Shown in pieces: positions 10,801 to 18,282 of a stretch of DNA of 39,657 bases. Position numbers and translations under genes: made by a program. The notes beneath the pieces were generated by a model, which worked only from the letters and a program-made list of their open reading frames with translations, was not told where the DNA came from and searched no databases. The stretch spans positions 1 to 39,657 of the forward strand of contig JAHBXO010000046.1 of assembly GCA_019636445.1 (NCBI GenBank). The letters are read 5' to 3'. Within the stretch, counting starts at the first letter, position 1. Each line of letters starts with the position of its first letter. The DNA is from Gemmataceae bacterium (lineage in GTDB: Bacteria; Planctomycetota; Planctomycetia; Gemmatales; Gemmataceae).

Positions 10801-11051
10801 TGATCGGGATGCACGACACCGGCAGCGGCCTGAACCGCGAGAGCTTCCGCGTGACGGCCGACTTCCCGCTCGACGGCGTCCCGGCCGGCGAGAACCTCGC
10901 GGCGAAGTTTCAAGCGACCACGCAGGGTGTCTGGGTTTGGAAGCTGGAGCAACCGTTGGACTCGCTGCCCGCCGGCACGCTGACGGTGTCGGTCGCCGAC
11001 AGGCAGGGAAACGTGACCCGCATCGAGCGAAAGATCGCCGTGGGCAAGTAG
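7899..11051 (+). CDS. Secreted di-haem cytochrome c protein, hydrazine synthase alpha-subunit-like
   Basis: Start chosen at ATG 7899, which opens a good signal peptide (MWTKPLVLALAVLGTAFAIT). The protein is 1050 residues, periplasmic, with a PD40/propeller-like N-terminal half ('FTSNRDG', 'SDILWGIWTIHPDG') and two c-type haem motifs, CGGCH at 688-692 and CAECH at 767-771. This layout is typical of the large planctomycete family annotated as hydrazine synthase alpha-subunit (middle domain)-related. The family is spread far beyond anammox bacteria, so hydrazine synthesis is not implied; no beta or gamma subunit is present here. It starts 64 bp after the CHAT gene on the same strand and may share its transcript. 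Its substrate is unknown. Confidence 0.8.
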   Translation: MWTKPLVLALAVLGTAFAITAQEKPSDEKYLDPIDVAVPSIASDKSVTVDYDIVYVRARRAGDMVHKRFFTDFSSPVTMEPGADLMLLRPDGTEELLVAGGDGSVTDPVVSFDGEWVYYVLLHNMKNASQWNPPKQGGDIYKIHVKTKKVVRLTNQKFSPNTGAANWSRDYRKPEPGKSHFEYGVYNMGPCPLPGGRLAFTSNRDGFRPAKGYPAVCLQLFVMDDRDADIGPDETPTNLEKIGHLNLAGALHPVALADGRIMYSSLESQGARSDILWGIWTIHPDGTNWNPLVSAFDPGGAPNGFHFQTQLSNREIVVEQYYNQNNSGFGAYIKLLAPGKPVLIEPDGVHSTDALYPAFQSANMNTAKGWRYGRYDNGKPQYYRMPFMPKHSVSLTPFTHGLEGPAGRSVLGDKTSPAVGKFTHPSGAPHNHLLTCYSPGPVNHQYRHPPELDGGIYLIKNGSVVNAPSEMRLIKNDPNFNECWPRAVVPYRRVYGITEPRSLAPIANNGKRSKHLPEGTPFALVGTSSFYKRETYPKGGVPDGKVTSTYVGKNDPWKGLDAFTSHGNGPSLNWHNQGADAGLYSNDDIHAVRILAMEPTTDRKGANAGRRYYNHAGERLRVLGEIPLRKFTKDGQPKDPDGNPDTSFLAKIPADVGFTFQTLDKSGMVLNSAQTWHQLRPGEIRNDCGGCHAHSQKPTEFKDTAAAKDDYKLWDLVNATPLLTEKAKDESKAKWDAKDESGLRFAKNGPLNVEYWRDVKPILAKHCAECHTSKDGKTPDGNLDLDADDTLVDRENLGKFPGTYYRLALDERAKFGHKPPGWDSWGSPNASRYVRKFQSRRSLLVWKLFGERLDGFSNDDHPSEKVPGSGKLVHAGKEVDLQKNKSRQDVDYLGKVMPPPGWGGGIPLSDEQIRTIVRWIDLGCPIDLDYDPKNPDKVGFGWMLDDQRPTLTLTAPGPGVNRRLDRIVIGMHDTGSGLNRESFRVTADFPLDGVPAGENLAAKFQATTQGVWVWKLEQPLDSLPAGTLTVSVADRQGNVTRIERKIAVGK

Positions 11052-11349
11052 GGCGAAGCGAGCTTGGAACTCGATCGGAATCAGGTTTTGCGACCGAGTC
11101 CGAACTGATCGCCGATCTTGACGGGCGTCCCATCGCGGACATGGATCGTGCGCGCCATGACGGCCATCCTGCCAAGCGAGAATCGGGCGTACGTTATTCG
11201 AATCGACGTTCATCACCAACATTGCGGAAGAACCAGTTCTCGATCGGCGTTTACACCGCTATCGTTCGCAGGAAGTCCCGTCGATGCAGCATCGGAATGG
11301 TCGTCTCCGAAAATGAGTTGTCGGCGAGATCATTTCATTTCGGTGGAAT
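11052..11349. other. Intergenic region between convergent genes
   Basis: About 300 bp between the + strand haem protein and the - strand aldolase. The only small frame of note is on the minus strand (11167 to 11081, 28 codons, MAVMARTIHVRDGTPVKIGD...). It has no convincing ribosome-binding site and no family I recognise. No clear terminator hairpin was seen. Confidence 0.4.
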
Positions 11350-12120
11350 TCAGCCTTTCTTCAACTCCGAAAAGGCCGAGGTCACGGCGTCCTTCAGCAT
11401 CGAGCTGTCGTTCGAGTAGACGACCAGCCGCGCGCCCTGGCGAATCGTACGGATCGACTGGTCCAGCTTGCCGAACCAGCAGCCGGCCGCGACGTGGTGC
11501 CGGTCGGCGATGTCGATGATCTTCTTCAGGTTCGCGATCAGGTCCTTGTGGTCGTACTCGTTGGGGATGCCCATCGTCGTGGTCAGGTCGTTCGGGCCGA
11601 CGAAGACCGCGTGGACGCCGGGGATGGCACAGATCGCGTCGAGGTTCTCGATGCCGGCCAGCGATTCGATCATCGGAATGAAGACGGTGTCCTTGCAGCG
11701 AACGTTCGTCACGTATTCCTTCGTCGCGGCGCTCGGCCATTCGTTCCGCTCCAACACTCGCTGGAGCGCCCGGCCCTTCAAGGGTCGGTAGAGGGCCGCC
11801 GCCATCAAGGCCTTGGCGTGCGCCACCTCCTCGACGTACGGCACCACGACGCCATCGAAGGCGTCGCAGGCTTTCGACACGTCGTCCGGATCGCGGCTGT
11901 GCGTGCGGACGAGGCACGCGATCCCCTTCGCGTTCAGGGCGTGCTTCATCGGCAGGAAGTCGCCCATCGCGAGCGAATTGTGCTCCTCGGTGACGATGAC
12001 GAAGTCGAGCGCGCCGGGCGGGATGAAATCCACCATCGCCGGCACGACGGCGTGCTGGAAGAAGGTGCCGTAGACGCGGTCGCCTTTGATCAGCTTGTCC
12101 TTCAGGATCTTAGCGCTCAC
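11350..12120 (-). CDS. HpcH/HpaI-type aldolase/citrate lyase family protein
   Basis: 256 residues, the usual length for class II (metal-dependent) pyruvate aldolases of the HpcH/HpaI family, which cleave or form 2-keto-3-deoxy acids and 4-hydroxy-2-ketoheptanedioate-like substrates. Visible family features: GALDFVIVTEEHN near residue 36, the metal-ligand region FIPMIES, and VFVGPNDLTTTMGI. It starts 10 bp after the stop of the upstream oxidoreductase, so the two form an operon. The pairing suggests a sugar-acid or related catabolic step; the exact substrate cannot be read from the sequence. Cytoplasmic. Confidence 0.88.
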   Translation of the reverse strand: MSAKILKDKLIKGDRVYGTFFQHAVVPAMVDFIPPGALDFVIVTEEHNSLAMGDFLPMKHALNAKGIACLVRTHSRDPDDVSKACDAFDGVVVPYVEEVAHAKALMAAALYRPLKGRALQRVLERNEWPSAATKEYVTNVRCKDTVFIPMIESLAGIENLDAICAIPGVHAVFVGPNDLTTTMGIPNEYDHKDLIANLKKIIDIADRHHVAAGCWFGKLDQSIRTIRQGARLVVYSNDSSMLKDAVTSAFSELKKG

Positions 12121-12130
12121 GGCGCACCTC

Positions 12131-13240
12131 TCAGGCCAGCAGGGTCAGCGGGTTGACGCGTGTCTTCAGCGGGAGTTCCACCGGCTTGCCGACGCGGTGG
12201 GATTCGAAGACGGCCGCGATCATCTCGATGATGGCGGTGCAATCGCGCGCGGAACATTTCGTCTCGCGATTCTGTTCGATCGCGTCGAGGAGGTCTTCGA
12301 TGGCGGCGACATGGCCGCCCTCGTAATTGCCGTCGGTCCGCGGTTCCGGCACGCCGATGCCGGCCGAGGTAATCGTCTCCCACTTCGCGCCGCTGCGCGC
12401 CGGGGACCAGCCGCCGTCGCGCAGGAGGTTCGCCTTCACGAGATAGCCGCTTTCGAGTTCGATCATCCCTTTCGATCCGAAAATCTGCACGGCGAAGCGC
12501 GTCGGCTTCCCGGCCGCCCCTCGCCGACTCGCGAAGTAGCCCTGAACGCCCTTCGGGAAAGCGTAGCTCGCTTGGACGTGATCGCCCGCCAGCGGACCGA
12601 TCCCTTCCGCTCCTTCCCTGACGTGGCCTTTGATGACTGGAAGTCCGCCCTGCGTCACCGTGGCGTAGCAGGAGGTGGCGCTTCCGCCGGCGATGCTCCG
12701 CATCAGGCCGAAGATGTGCGAGCCGAGCACCCAGAGGTCTTCGCCGCCGCCGCGACCGTCCTCCTTGCCGCGACCGCGAATCTCGAGCAGGTCGCCGATG
12801 GTTCCGTCGGCGATGACCTTCTTCACGGTGGCCAGCACCGGCGAATACTGGCTGATGTGGGCGATGCCGAGCTTTCGATGCCGCATGTCCAGCTCGCGAA
12901 CGGCGGTGTCGCATTCCTTGAGCGTCCGGCAGAACGGCTTCTCCATGTAGACGTGGCACCCGGCCTGCGCCGCCGCGACGATCAGGTCGTGGTGCTGGTC
13001 GATCCAACGCGGGCAGATCGCCACGACTTCGAGTTTCTCCTTGGCGAGCATGTCGCGGTAATCGGCGTAGGCCGTCTTGGCACCGGTCCGCTTCATCGCC
13101 TCGGCGCGGCCCTTCTCGTTCGGATCGGCGACCGCGACGATCTCGGCCCGCTCGACTTTCGACATCGCCACATCGACGGCATGGCCGTAATCGCCGCGGC
13201 CCGTGTGGCCGATGATCCCGACGCGGTATTTCTTCGCCAT
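12131..13240 (-). CDS. Gfo/Idh/MocA-family NAD(P)-dependent oxidoreductase
   Basis: Start chosen at ATG 13240, preceded by a GGGGAG ribosome-binding site; a longer frame to 13273 lacks one. The 369-residue protein begins with a Rossmann nucleotide-binding strand-loop (YRVGIIGHTGRGDYG) and contains the family's MEKPF-type motif (YMEKPFCRTL), with the catalytic Lys in the EKP segment. The C-terminal alpha/beta domain includes GSKGMIELE. Such enzymes oxidise or reduce sugars, inositols and sugar acids. It is the first gene of a two-gene operon with the HpcH/HpaI aldolase. The 235-bp gap to the divergent DUF1501 gene probably holds both promoters. Confidence 0.9.
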   Translation of the reverse strand: MAKKYRVGIIGHTGRGDYGHAVDVAMSKVERAEIVAVADPNEKGRAEAMKRTGAKTAYADYRDMLAKEKLEVVAICPRWIDQHHDLIVAAAQAGCHVYMEKPFCRTLKECDTAVRELDMRHRKLGIAHISQYSPVLATVKKVIADGTIGDLLEIRGRGKEDGRGGGEDLWVLGSHIFGLMRSIAGGSATSCYATVTQGGLPVIKGHVREGAEGIGPLAGDHVQASYAFPKGVQGYFASRRGAAGKPTRFAVQIFGSKGMIELESGYLVKANLLRDGGWSPARSGAKWETITSAGIGVPEPRTDGNYEGGHVAAIEDLLDAIEQNRETKCSARDCTAIIEMIAAVFESHRVGKPVELPLKTRVNPLTLLA

Positions 13241-13475
13241 GGCCGCTCCCCTGCGAGAATCGTCGAGGTTCACCGTATCCCGATGGCCGGATCGGGCAAC
13301 GTGACCAACCGCGACTTTTCAACAGCGTCGCCATCGTCGAATGGGTCCGGCGCGGCTTGACGGATCGGCTGGATCTCGCGTGACAAACGCGGCATCAGGC
13401 GGTATTATCGGTCCCATCCCACCCGACGCGCGATGAATCCGCCTGACGGCCCTTCTGCCTCCCCGGGAGAGTCAC

Positions 13476-14921
13476 ATGCTACACATGCCGCTGGAATTCG
13501 ATGGGCATTTCGAGTCGGGACGACTCTCCCGCCGGCAGATGCTTCACGTGGGCGGACTCGGCATGCTCGGGCTGGGCCTTCCCGGCGCGCTCCGCGCGAG
13601 CGACCCCGGACTGCCCGCGCGGGCGCGCGAACCGGGGGCACGGGCGTCCGCGTCCGAAAAGTCCTGCATCTTCATCGTGATGGGGGGCGGCCCCTCGCAC
13701 GTCGACATTTGGGACATGAAGCCGAACGCGCCGACGGAAATCCGCGGTCCCTACAAACCGGTTTCGACCGCGGTGCCCGGCGTGCACATCAACGAGCTGA
13801 TGCCGCGTCTGGCCCGGCAGAGCAAGCACTACAGCATCATCCGCTCGATGACGCACACCGCGCCGATCCGCAACCACCCGGACGCGATGCACAACTGCCT
13901 GACCGGGCAGGCGAAAGCCCCGGACGACGCACCCTGCTACGGCTCGGTGCTGGCCAAGGTCCGGCCCTCCAAGCGAGTCCTGACACCGTACGTCTGGCTG
14001 CATCGCTGCGACGGCAACACGACGGTCTTCTGCTCGCCGTTCATCTCGTTGGGCGGCTTCCTCGGTCGGCCCTACGCGCCCTTCTTCGTCGGCAATTCCA
14101 CGAATCATCCGGCGATGTCGAATTTTCAACTGTCCGAGCTGGATTCGGTCGTGGGCTCTTCGCCGCAGCGGACGCTCGATCGCGAAGATCTGCTGGGCCG
14201 GTTCGAGCCGTCGCTGGGCAGCACAACCGGCTATCAGGCGGCCATGGGCTGGAGCGAGCTGCGACAACGCGCCGTGGAACTGGCGACCGGGCCGAACGGC
14301 CGGCTGCCCTTCGATCTGCAAAAGGAGTCGCCGAAGGTGCGCGACCGCTATGGCCGACATCCCTTGGGGCAATATCTGCTCATGGCCCGACGGCTGGTGG
14401 AATCCGGGGTCGGCTTCGTGAGCGTCAACGGCTGGTGCGGATTCGCTCCGGGCGAGGGATCGCAGGGCGGGGCCGCGAGCTTCACCTGGGACATGCACGG
14501 CGGCGGGATGGGCCAGGGGAACATCTTCGGCACCGGATCCTACGGGCTGGGCTGGGCACTGCCGCGGCTCGACGAAGCGCTGTCGGCCCTACTGGAGGAT
14601 CTGCACGAGCGCGGTCTGCTGGAAAGCACGCTGGTGGTGGTCGTCGGCGAGTTCGGACGGACCCCCAAGATCGAAACCAGCAACAACATCGCCGGCCGGA
14701 GCCACTGGCCGGCCTGCTTCTCCGCCGTGCTGGCCGGTGCCGGGATCGGCGGGGGCGTCTACGGGGCGTCCGACAAGATCGGCGCTTACGTGAAGGATCG
14801 TCCGGTTCCGCCGCAGGTTCTCGGTGCGACCATCTATCAAGCCCTGGGCGTGCCGCTCGATACGAAAGTCGGAGCTCGTCCGATCACCACGGGCGAACCG
14901 CTCCACGAGTTGTTCAGTTAG
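13476..14921 (+). CDS. DUF1501 domain protein (Tat-exported, sulfatase-like fold)
   Basis: 481 residues, starting 5 nt after a GGGAGAG ribosome-binding site. The N-terminus carries a twin-arginine-type signal (LSRRQMLHVGGLGMLGLG). The body shows DUF1501 hallmarks: the Gly-rich metal-site region IFIVMGGGPSHVDIWDMKP, then 'VVVVGEFGRTPK', and a C-terminal 'GATIYQALGVPLDT'. DUF1501 proteins are very abundant in Planctomycetota, belong to the alkaline-phosphatase/sulfatase superfamily by fold, and usually lie beside a DUF1549/1553 cytochrome gene. This copy has no such partner. The exact function of the family is unknown. Confidence 0.9.
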   Translation: MLHMPLEFDGHFESGRLSRRQMLHVGGLGMLGLGLPGALRASDPGLPARAREPGARASASEKSCIFIVMGGGPSHVDIWDMKPNAPTEIRGPYKPVSTAVPGVHINELMPRLARQSKHYSIIRSMTHTAPIRNHPDAMHNCLTGQAKAPDDAPCYGSVLAKVRPSKRVLTPYVWLHRCDGNTTVFCSPFISLGGFLGRPYAPFFVGNSTNHPAMSNFQLSELDSVVGSSPQRTLDREDLLGRFEPSLGSTTGYQAAMGWSELRQRAVELATGPNGRLPFDLQKESPKVRDRYGRHPLGQYLLMARRLVESGVGFVSVNGWCGFAPGEGSQGGAASFTWDMHGGGMGQGNIFGTGSYGLGWALPRLDEALSALLEDLHERGLLESTLVVVVGEFGRTPKIETSNNIAGRSHWPACFSAVLAGAGIGGGVYGASDKIGAYVKDRPVPPQVLGATIYQALGVPLDTKVGARPITTGEPLHELFS

Positions 14922-15065
14922 GAAGGGCTGTCTTCCACAAGATCTCCGAGAAAACCTGTGCGTGGGCCGTGCCGGATCATTCCACCCCGACGCGGAAATG
15001 CACACAGGCGACGGCCGTCTCCCCGCGGACAACGGGCGGGCGACGGGGTTATGGTGCGGGGTCAT

Positions 15066-15216
15066 GGTTCACACCCACGCGCGTGGGGACAGCTCACGGA
15101 TTCAGCTTTATCCGTGTCGGACGCTAGGTTCACCTCCACGAGCGTGAGGACAGAAACCTGAGCCGCCCTCTTTCCGTCATTCTGGTCGGTTCACCCACAC
15201 GAGCGTGAGGACAGCG
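15066..15216 (+). CRISPR. Relic CRISPR array, 3 repeats / 2 spacers, type I-E-like
   Basis: Three copies of a ~27-29 nt repeat start at 15066, 15127 and 15188, exactly 61 bp apart, leaving two 32-nt spacers (15095-15126, 15156-15187). Each repeat begins GGTTCAC and ends GAGGACAG or GGGGACAG around an imperfect palindrome (CCCACGCGCGTGGG in copy 1). Repeats 2 and 3 differ at 2 of 27 positions; copy 1 differs from copy 2 at 4. Length, period and palindrome match type I-E repeats. The mismatches, the lack of any further copy at 15005 or 15249, and the absence of cas genes in the window point to a decayed array end or an orphan fragment. Confidence 0.65.
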
Positions 15217-15306
15217 CCACCCGCTGCCGAACGATGGCGAGGGGCGGACTACTCTGTTCCGCCAGGTCCATGCAGTCGGCGACCTCGCGGCATCCGAATC
15301 ACGCAG

Positions 15307-15546
15307 ATGAACTCGCTCAACATGACCGTCGCCGGCCGGCCGTTCGATCACATGGTGTACCACTTCGTGCTCACCTATTCGAACTGGGAGTCGGTGACGC
15401 TGTGCGCCTCCGAGTCGTTCGAGACGCTCTTCGACGGCCTTTAGAACGCGCTGTGGGAACTGGGCGGTGTGCTGCGGCGGTACCGCAGTGACAGCCTCTC
15501 CGCGGTTGTCAACAACCTGTCGCCGCGCGGCGACCAAGAGTTCATC
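15307..15546 (+). pseudogene. IS21-family transposase (istA) internal fragment
   Basis: The frame reads RPFDHMVYHFVLTYSNWES, then SESFETLFDGL, an in-frame TAG at 15442-15444, and beyond it NALWELGGVLRRYRSDSL and AVVNNLS. This is the central catalytic-core stretch of IS21 IstA proteins, where the expected residue at the TAG is Gln (GLQNALWELGG). Both ends of the gene and istB are missing. It is a short decayed remnant, not a functional transposase, and differs in subfamily from the istA remnant at 31623-32816. Confidence 0.7.
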
Positions 15547-15550
15547 GCTC

Positions 15551-15748
15551 GTGGTGCATCCGTTCCGGTTGCGCGTGTTTCGTGGAACGCCGTACCTCAT
15601 CCTACAGCGCCTGCCCCAGCCAGCGGACGTGTTGGTCGTGGCCGTGGTACTCGCCCCCCAGGCTCGCCCTGTGCCCCGCATTGTCTGGGGCTTCCTCCGA
15701 CGGGTCGTGGCCTTATCAAACGTGTTGCTGGAAACCCTGTACGATTGA
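15551..15748 (+). pseudogene. Possible C-terminal fragment of a ParE/RelE-type toxin
   Basis: The frame from 15551 reads VVHPFRLRVFRGTPYLILQ and, after a short gap, DVLVVAVVLAPQARP. This resembles the C-terminal beta-strands of ParE/RelE toxins (arginine-rich PF-x-V-x-Y strand followed by V-V-V-A-V-x-H). The N-terminal helices, a start codon and an antitoxin gene are absent. The match rests on pattern recognition only and could be chance. It lies between the IS21 fragment and the conflict-system operon. Confidence 0.35.
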
Positions 15749-15780
15749 CGACATCGACGGATCCGTTTTGAGTTTCAATC

Positions 15781-16410
15781 ATGTCGGACTTTGAGCCGTG
15801 GCTTCGCGGTGTGATTGAGAATGGCGAATCGATCCAGTCCGGGTTGCCGGTTCTCTCAGTTGGCGACTCGGCCGAGGTCCGTCGCCTCTTGCAGGGAACG
15901 TTCGAATTCCGGGCACGGGAAGTGGCCGGGCCGTGCCTGTCATTCGACGTGGAGGTGAGCCTGTGGGCCGCGGATCTGCTGGCTCTGGCCTGCTGGCGGT
16001 CGGTCGGCGGCGAAGGGCCTCCGCTACCGCTCGATGGCGAACGCGAACCCACGACGCCGGACGCGCATCTCTCCGCGGACACGATTCTGCGATTTCTCCC
16101 GAGCGTCTACCGGCGAGTGAAGAATCGTGGGGCCGACGATGCGCTGGTCACGGAACTCGAAGCAATCGCGCGTCGCTGGCCACTGACGGGTGTCTTGCTC
16201 GATCTCGAAGGACCGCCGACGACTTCGCCGGTATTCGCGGGTCATCCGGGGTTACAATTGCTGTACGCCGAGCGGTTCGTCGAGAACCCGCGCGGGGAGT
16301 GGCTGCCCCCGGAGGGGCCGGGCCGGGAGTGGGTCGAGCGAATCTGCGTCGAGCGCGGCCGGCCGATGCCGGTGCCGCCCGCGCCGTTGGGGGAGGCCGC
16401 GAGTGTCTGA
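15781..16410 (+). CDS. Small accessory subunit of MoxR-vWA-beta-propeller (bpX) ternary system
   Basis: 209 residues, no signal peptide or membrane segment, acidic/helical, beginning DFEPWLRGVIENGE. I recognise no catalytic motif. Position decides the call: it is the first of five overlapping genes and its TGA lies inside the start of the MoxR gene (8-bp overlap). In the described ternary systems, small ORFs next to MoxR encode bpX-type domains; bpX4 is my best guess but I cannot confirm it by eye. No strong Shine-Dalgarno precedes the ATG. It is probably a cytoplasmic adaptor for the ATPase or the propeller proteins. Confidence 0.6.
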   Translation: MSDFEPWLRGVIENGESIQSGLPVLSVGDSAEVRRLLQGTFEFRAREVAGPCLSFDVEVSLWAADLLALACWRSVGGEGPPLPLDGEREPTTPDAHLSADTILRFLPSVYRRVKNRGADDALVTELEAIARRWPLTGVLLDLEGPPTTSPVFAGHPGLQLLYAERFVENPRGEWLPPEGPGREWVERICVERGRPMPVPPAPLGEAASV

Positions 16411-17539
16411 TGCCATCGCCGCGCAGTTGCAATCGGCCGTCGCGGAGCCGCTCAAGCAGGCCTTCGTCGGCCGGGACGAAGTCATCGATCTGATCGCGCT
16501 GGCGGCGGTCGCCGGCGAGCACCTCTTCCTCTACGGCCCGCCAGGAACGGCAAAGTCGCTGCTCGTGCGCCGATTCGCCGGGGCGGTGAACTGCCGGTAT
16601 TTCGAATACCTGCTCACACGATTCTCCGAGCCGAACGAACTCTTCGGCCCCATTGACCTCGTGAAGCTGCGCGAGGGGGTCGTGGCCACGGTCACGTCGG
16701 GGATGCTGCCCGAGGCGGAGTTCGCGTTCCTGGACGAACTCTTCAACGCGAACAGCGCGATCCTGAACAACCTACTGACGGTACTGAACGAACGCACCTA
16801 CCGCCGCGGGCTGGAAACGCACCGCCTGCCGCTCGTCAGCGCGTTCGCGGCATCGAACCACTTGCCGGAAGACGACGCGCTGCAGGCGCTCTTCGACCGC
16901 TTCCTGCTGCGGGTGAAGGTCGATTCGCTGCCGCGCGAGCAGTTGCCGGGATTGCTCGCGGCCGGGTGGGAACTCGAACGCAGCGGAAGCACGGGGTCCC
17001 CGGCGCCGGACTCGCCGACGGCCGACCAGTTGCGCGCGATGGCCGCGAGGGCGAAGGACGTGGACCTGAACCCGGTTCTTGAGGTCTACGCCGACGCCGC
17101 GACGAAGATCCGCGATCTTGGCATCGCCTTCTCCGACCGGCGTGCGGTGAAGGTATTGAAGCTGATCGCGGCCTCGGCGGTGATGTGCGGCCGGATGAGC
17201 GCGAATCCGTCCGACCTCTGGGTGCTGCGCTACGTCTGGGACCGCGCCGAACAGATCGCGCCGCTCGGCATGCTCGTGAACGGACTACTCGAATTGGCCC
17301 CGAAGGCAGCGGTGGCGCATCCGCGCGCCGCACGGCCGGAGCAGGTGGATGCCGAATCGCTCGCGCTGGAACTCGAACGCGCCGACAAGGACTTGGCTAG
17401 TGGGGCGAAGCTCGTCGAGCTGGCGCGGGTGCGCGAGCGGGTGCAGTCGGTTGCGGATCGTTCGGCGTGGGTAGCCGACGCGGACCAGCGCCGGCACCTT
17501 CTCAATCGCGCAGGCTTGCTCCTGGAGAAACTGGGATGA
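16403..17539 (+). CDS. MoxR/RavA-like AAA+ ATPase of ternary conflict system
   Basis: Start chosen at GTG 16403, overlapping the previous stop; longer frames would run deep into that gene. The 378-residue protein has Walker A GPPGTAKS (45-52), the MoxR/RavA signature RFSEPNELFGPID, Walker B FAFLDELF (Asp111, Glu112), sensor 1 Asn152 in AASNHLPED, and the arginine-finger region LFDRFLLR (164-170). A C-terminal helical part follows. MoxR ATPases act as hexameric remodelling chaperones with vWA partners; here the vWA protein is encoded two genes downstream. The stop overlaps the next ATG (ATGA). The call as a MoxR ATPase is firm; the role as the NTP-driven switch of a conflict system is from known gene neighbourhoods. 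Confidence 0.93.
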   Translation: MSDAIAAQLQSAVAEPLKQAFVGRDEVIDLIALAAVAGEHLFLYGPPGTAKSLLVRRFAGAVNCRYFEYLLTRFSEPNELFGPIDLVKLREGVVATVTSGMLPEAEFAFLDELFNANSAILNNLLTVLNERTYRRGLETHRLPLVSAFAASNHLPEDDALQALFDRFLLRVKVDSLPREQLPGLLAAGWELERSGSTGSPAPDSPTADQLRAMAARAKDVDLNPVLEVYADAATKIRDLGIAFSDRRAVKVLKLIAASAVMCGRMSANPSDLWVLRYVWDRAEQIAPLGMLVNGLLELAPKAAVAHPRAARPEQVDAESLALELERADKDLASGAKLVELARVRERVQSVADRSAWVADADQRRHLLNRAGLLLEKLG

Positions 17540-18282
17540 CGCCGGAGGCCGATCCGTGGAAGGCCGTCTTCGCCGCGCGATTGCCGGCGGCGGGGCTGGC
17601 CGCGCTCGCGGCCGTCCGGCACCTGCCCGGCATCGGCGTGCAACTCGAGGGCGACTGCGCGTGGGTCCATTGGCCGGCGGGGCGTATCGACGTCGTGCGC
17701 TGCCTGCTGCCCGTCGCCGGCCTGCGATTCTACCGCCAGGACGGAGACGAATGGGTTCCGTTCAACGGCCGCCTCCCAACTTCGGAACGCCCGCCGACCG
17801 CTGAAACGAAACCGCTCGCCAGCACGATCGTGCCGGACCGCATGGATCCGCGAGCGTCGACTGACAACGCATTGACACCCCTCCGGCTCGGCACCGTTCG
17901 CGGTGGCCCGCCCCGGCCGGCGACGGCGCTGGTCGCATTGGTGCGCGACCTCGCCGCCTGGGCCGACACGGCGACGACGCGCGATCTCTCCCGCGTGCGA
18001 GTCGCGATCGGCGGCGACCGTGCCGTGCTGCTCGGCGAAGGCCTGCCCGCGATTCCGAACGCCGTGCGCTACTGGGGCGAAAGCGTTTTCGTCCCGCTCG
18101 GATTTCAAACCGAGCCGGCACTTCTGGCCGAAACGATTCGAGAAGCCGTCGGAGCCGGGAACGAAGAGCTGGTTTTTCTCAGCGAAACCGAGGTCGAAAT
18201 CGTTCCCAACGGCGCGTTCGTTCCGGCGACGCGTGCGGCGGTACGAATGGCCATTTCCCACCGAACCCCGGCCGCACCGTGA
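17536..18282 (+). CDS. bpX-type subunit of MoxR-vWA-beta-propeller ternary system
   Basis: 248 residues, starting within the MoxR stop (ATGA) and ending within the next start (GTGA). The N-terminal ~75 residues (RLPAAGLAALAAVRHLPGIG ... WVHWPAG ... LLPVAGLRFYRQDGDEW) look like a compact alpha/beta domain characteristic of the bpX components of these systems, possibly bpX2; the number is a guess. A Pro/Thr-rich linker (about 80-125) and a second alpha/beta part follow. No enzymatic residues are evident. I infer a scaffold or adaptor role between the ATPase and the vWA protein. Confidence 0.6.
   Translation: MTPEADPWKAVFAARLPAAGLAALAAVRHLPGIGVQLEGDCAWVHWPAGRIDVVRCLLPVAGLRFYRQDGDEWVPFNGRLPTSERPPTAETKPLASTIVPDRMDPRASTDNALTPLRLGTVRGGPPRPATALVALVRDLAAWADTATTRDLSRVRVAIGGDRAVLLGEGLPAIPNAVRYWGESVFVPLGFQTEPALLAETIREAVGAGNEELVFLSETEVEIVPNGAFVPATRAAVRMAISHRTPAAP

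Noticed and set aside
7899..11051. Evidence for anammox hydrazine metabolism
   Set aside because: The hydrazine-synthase-alpha-like family is common in non-anammox planctomycetes, and no beta/gamma subunits or hydrazine dehydrogenase are present.
11081..11167. 28-codon minus-strand ORF (MAVMARTIHVRDG...)
   Set aside because: No ribosome-binding site, no recognised family; not enough to call a gene.
12086..13360. Plus-strand 424-codon frame opposite the aldolase/oxidoreductase operon
   Set aside because: Antisense shadow; the minus-strand proteins have clear family motifs and ribosome-binding sites.
15005..15033. A fourth, upstream CRISPR repeat at the expected 61-bp position
   Set aside because: Only a GC-rich segment with little match to the repeat; likewise nothing at 15249.
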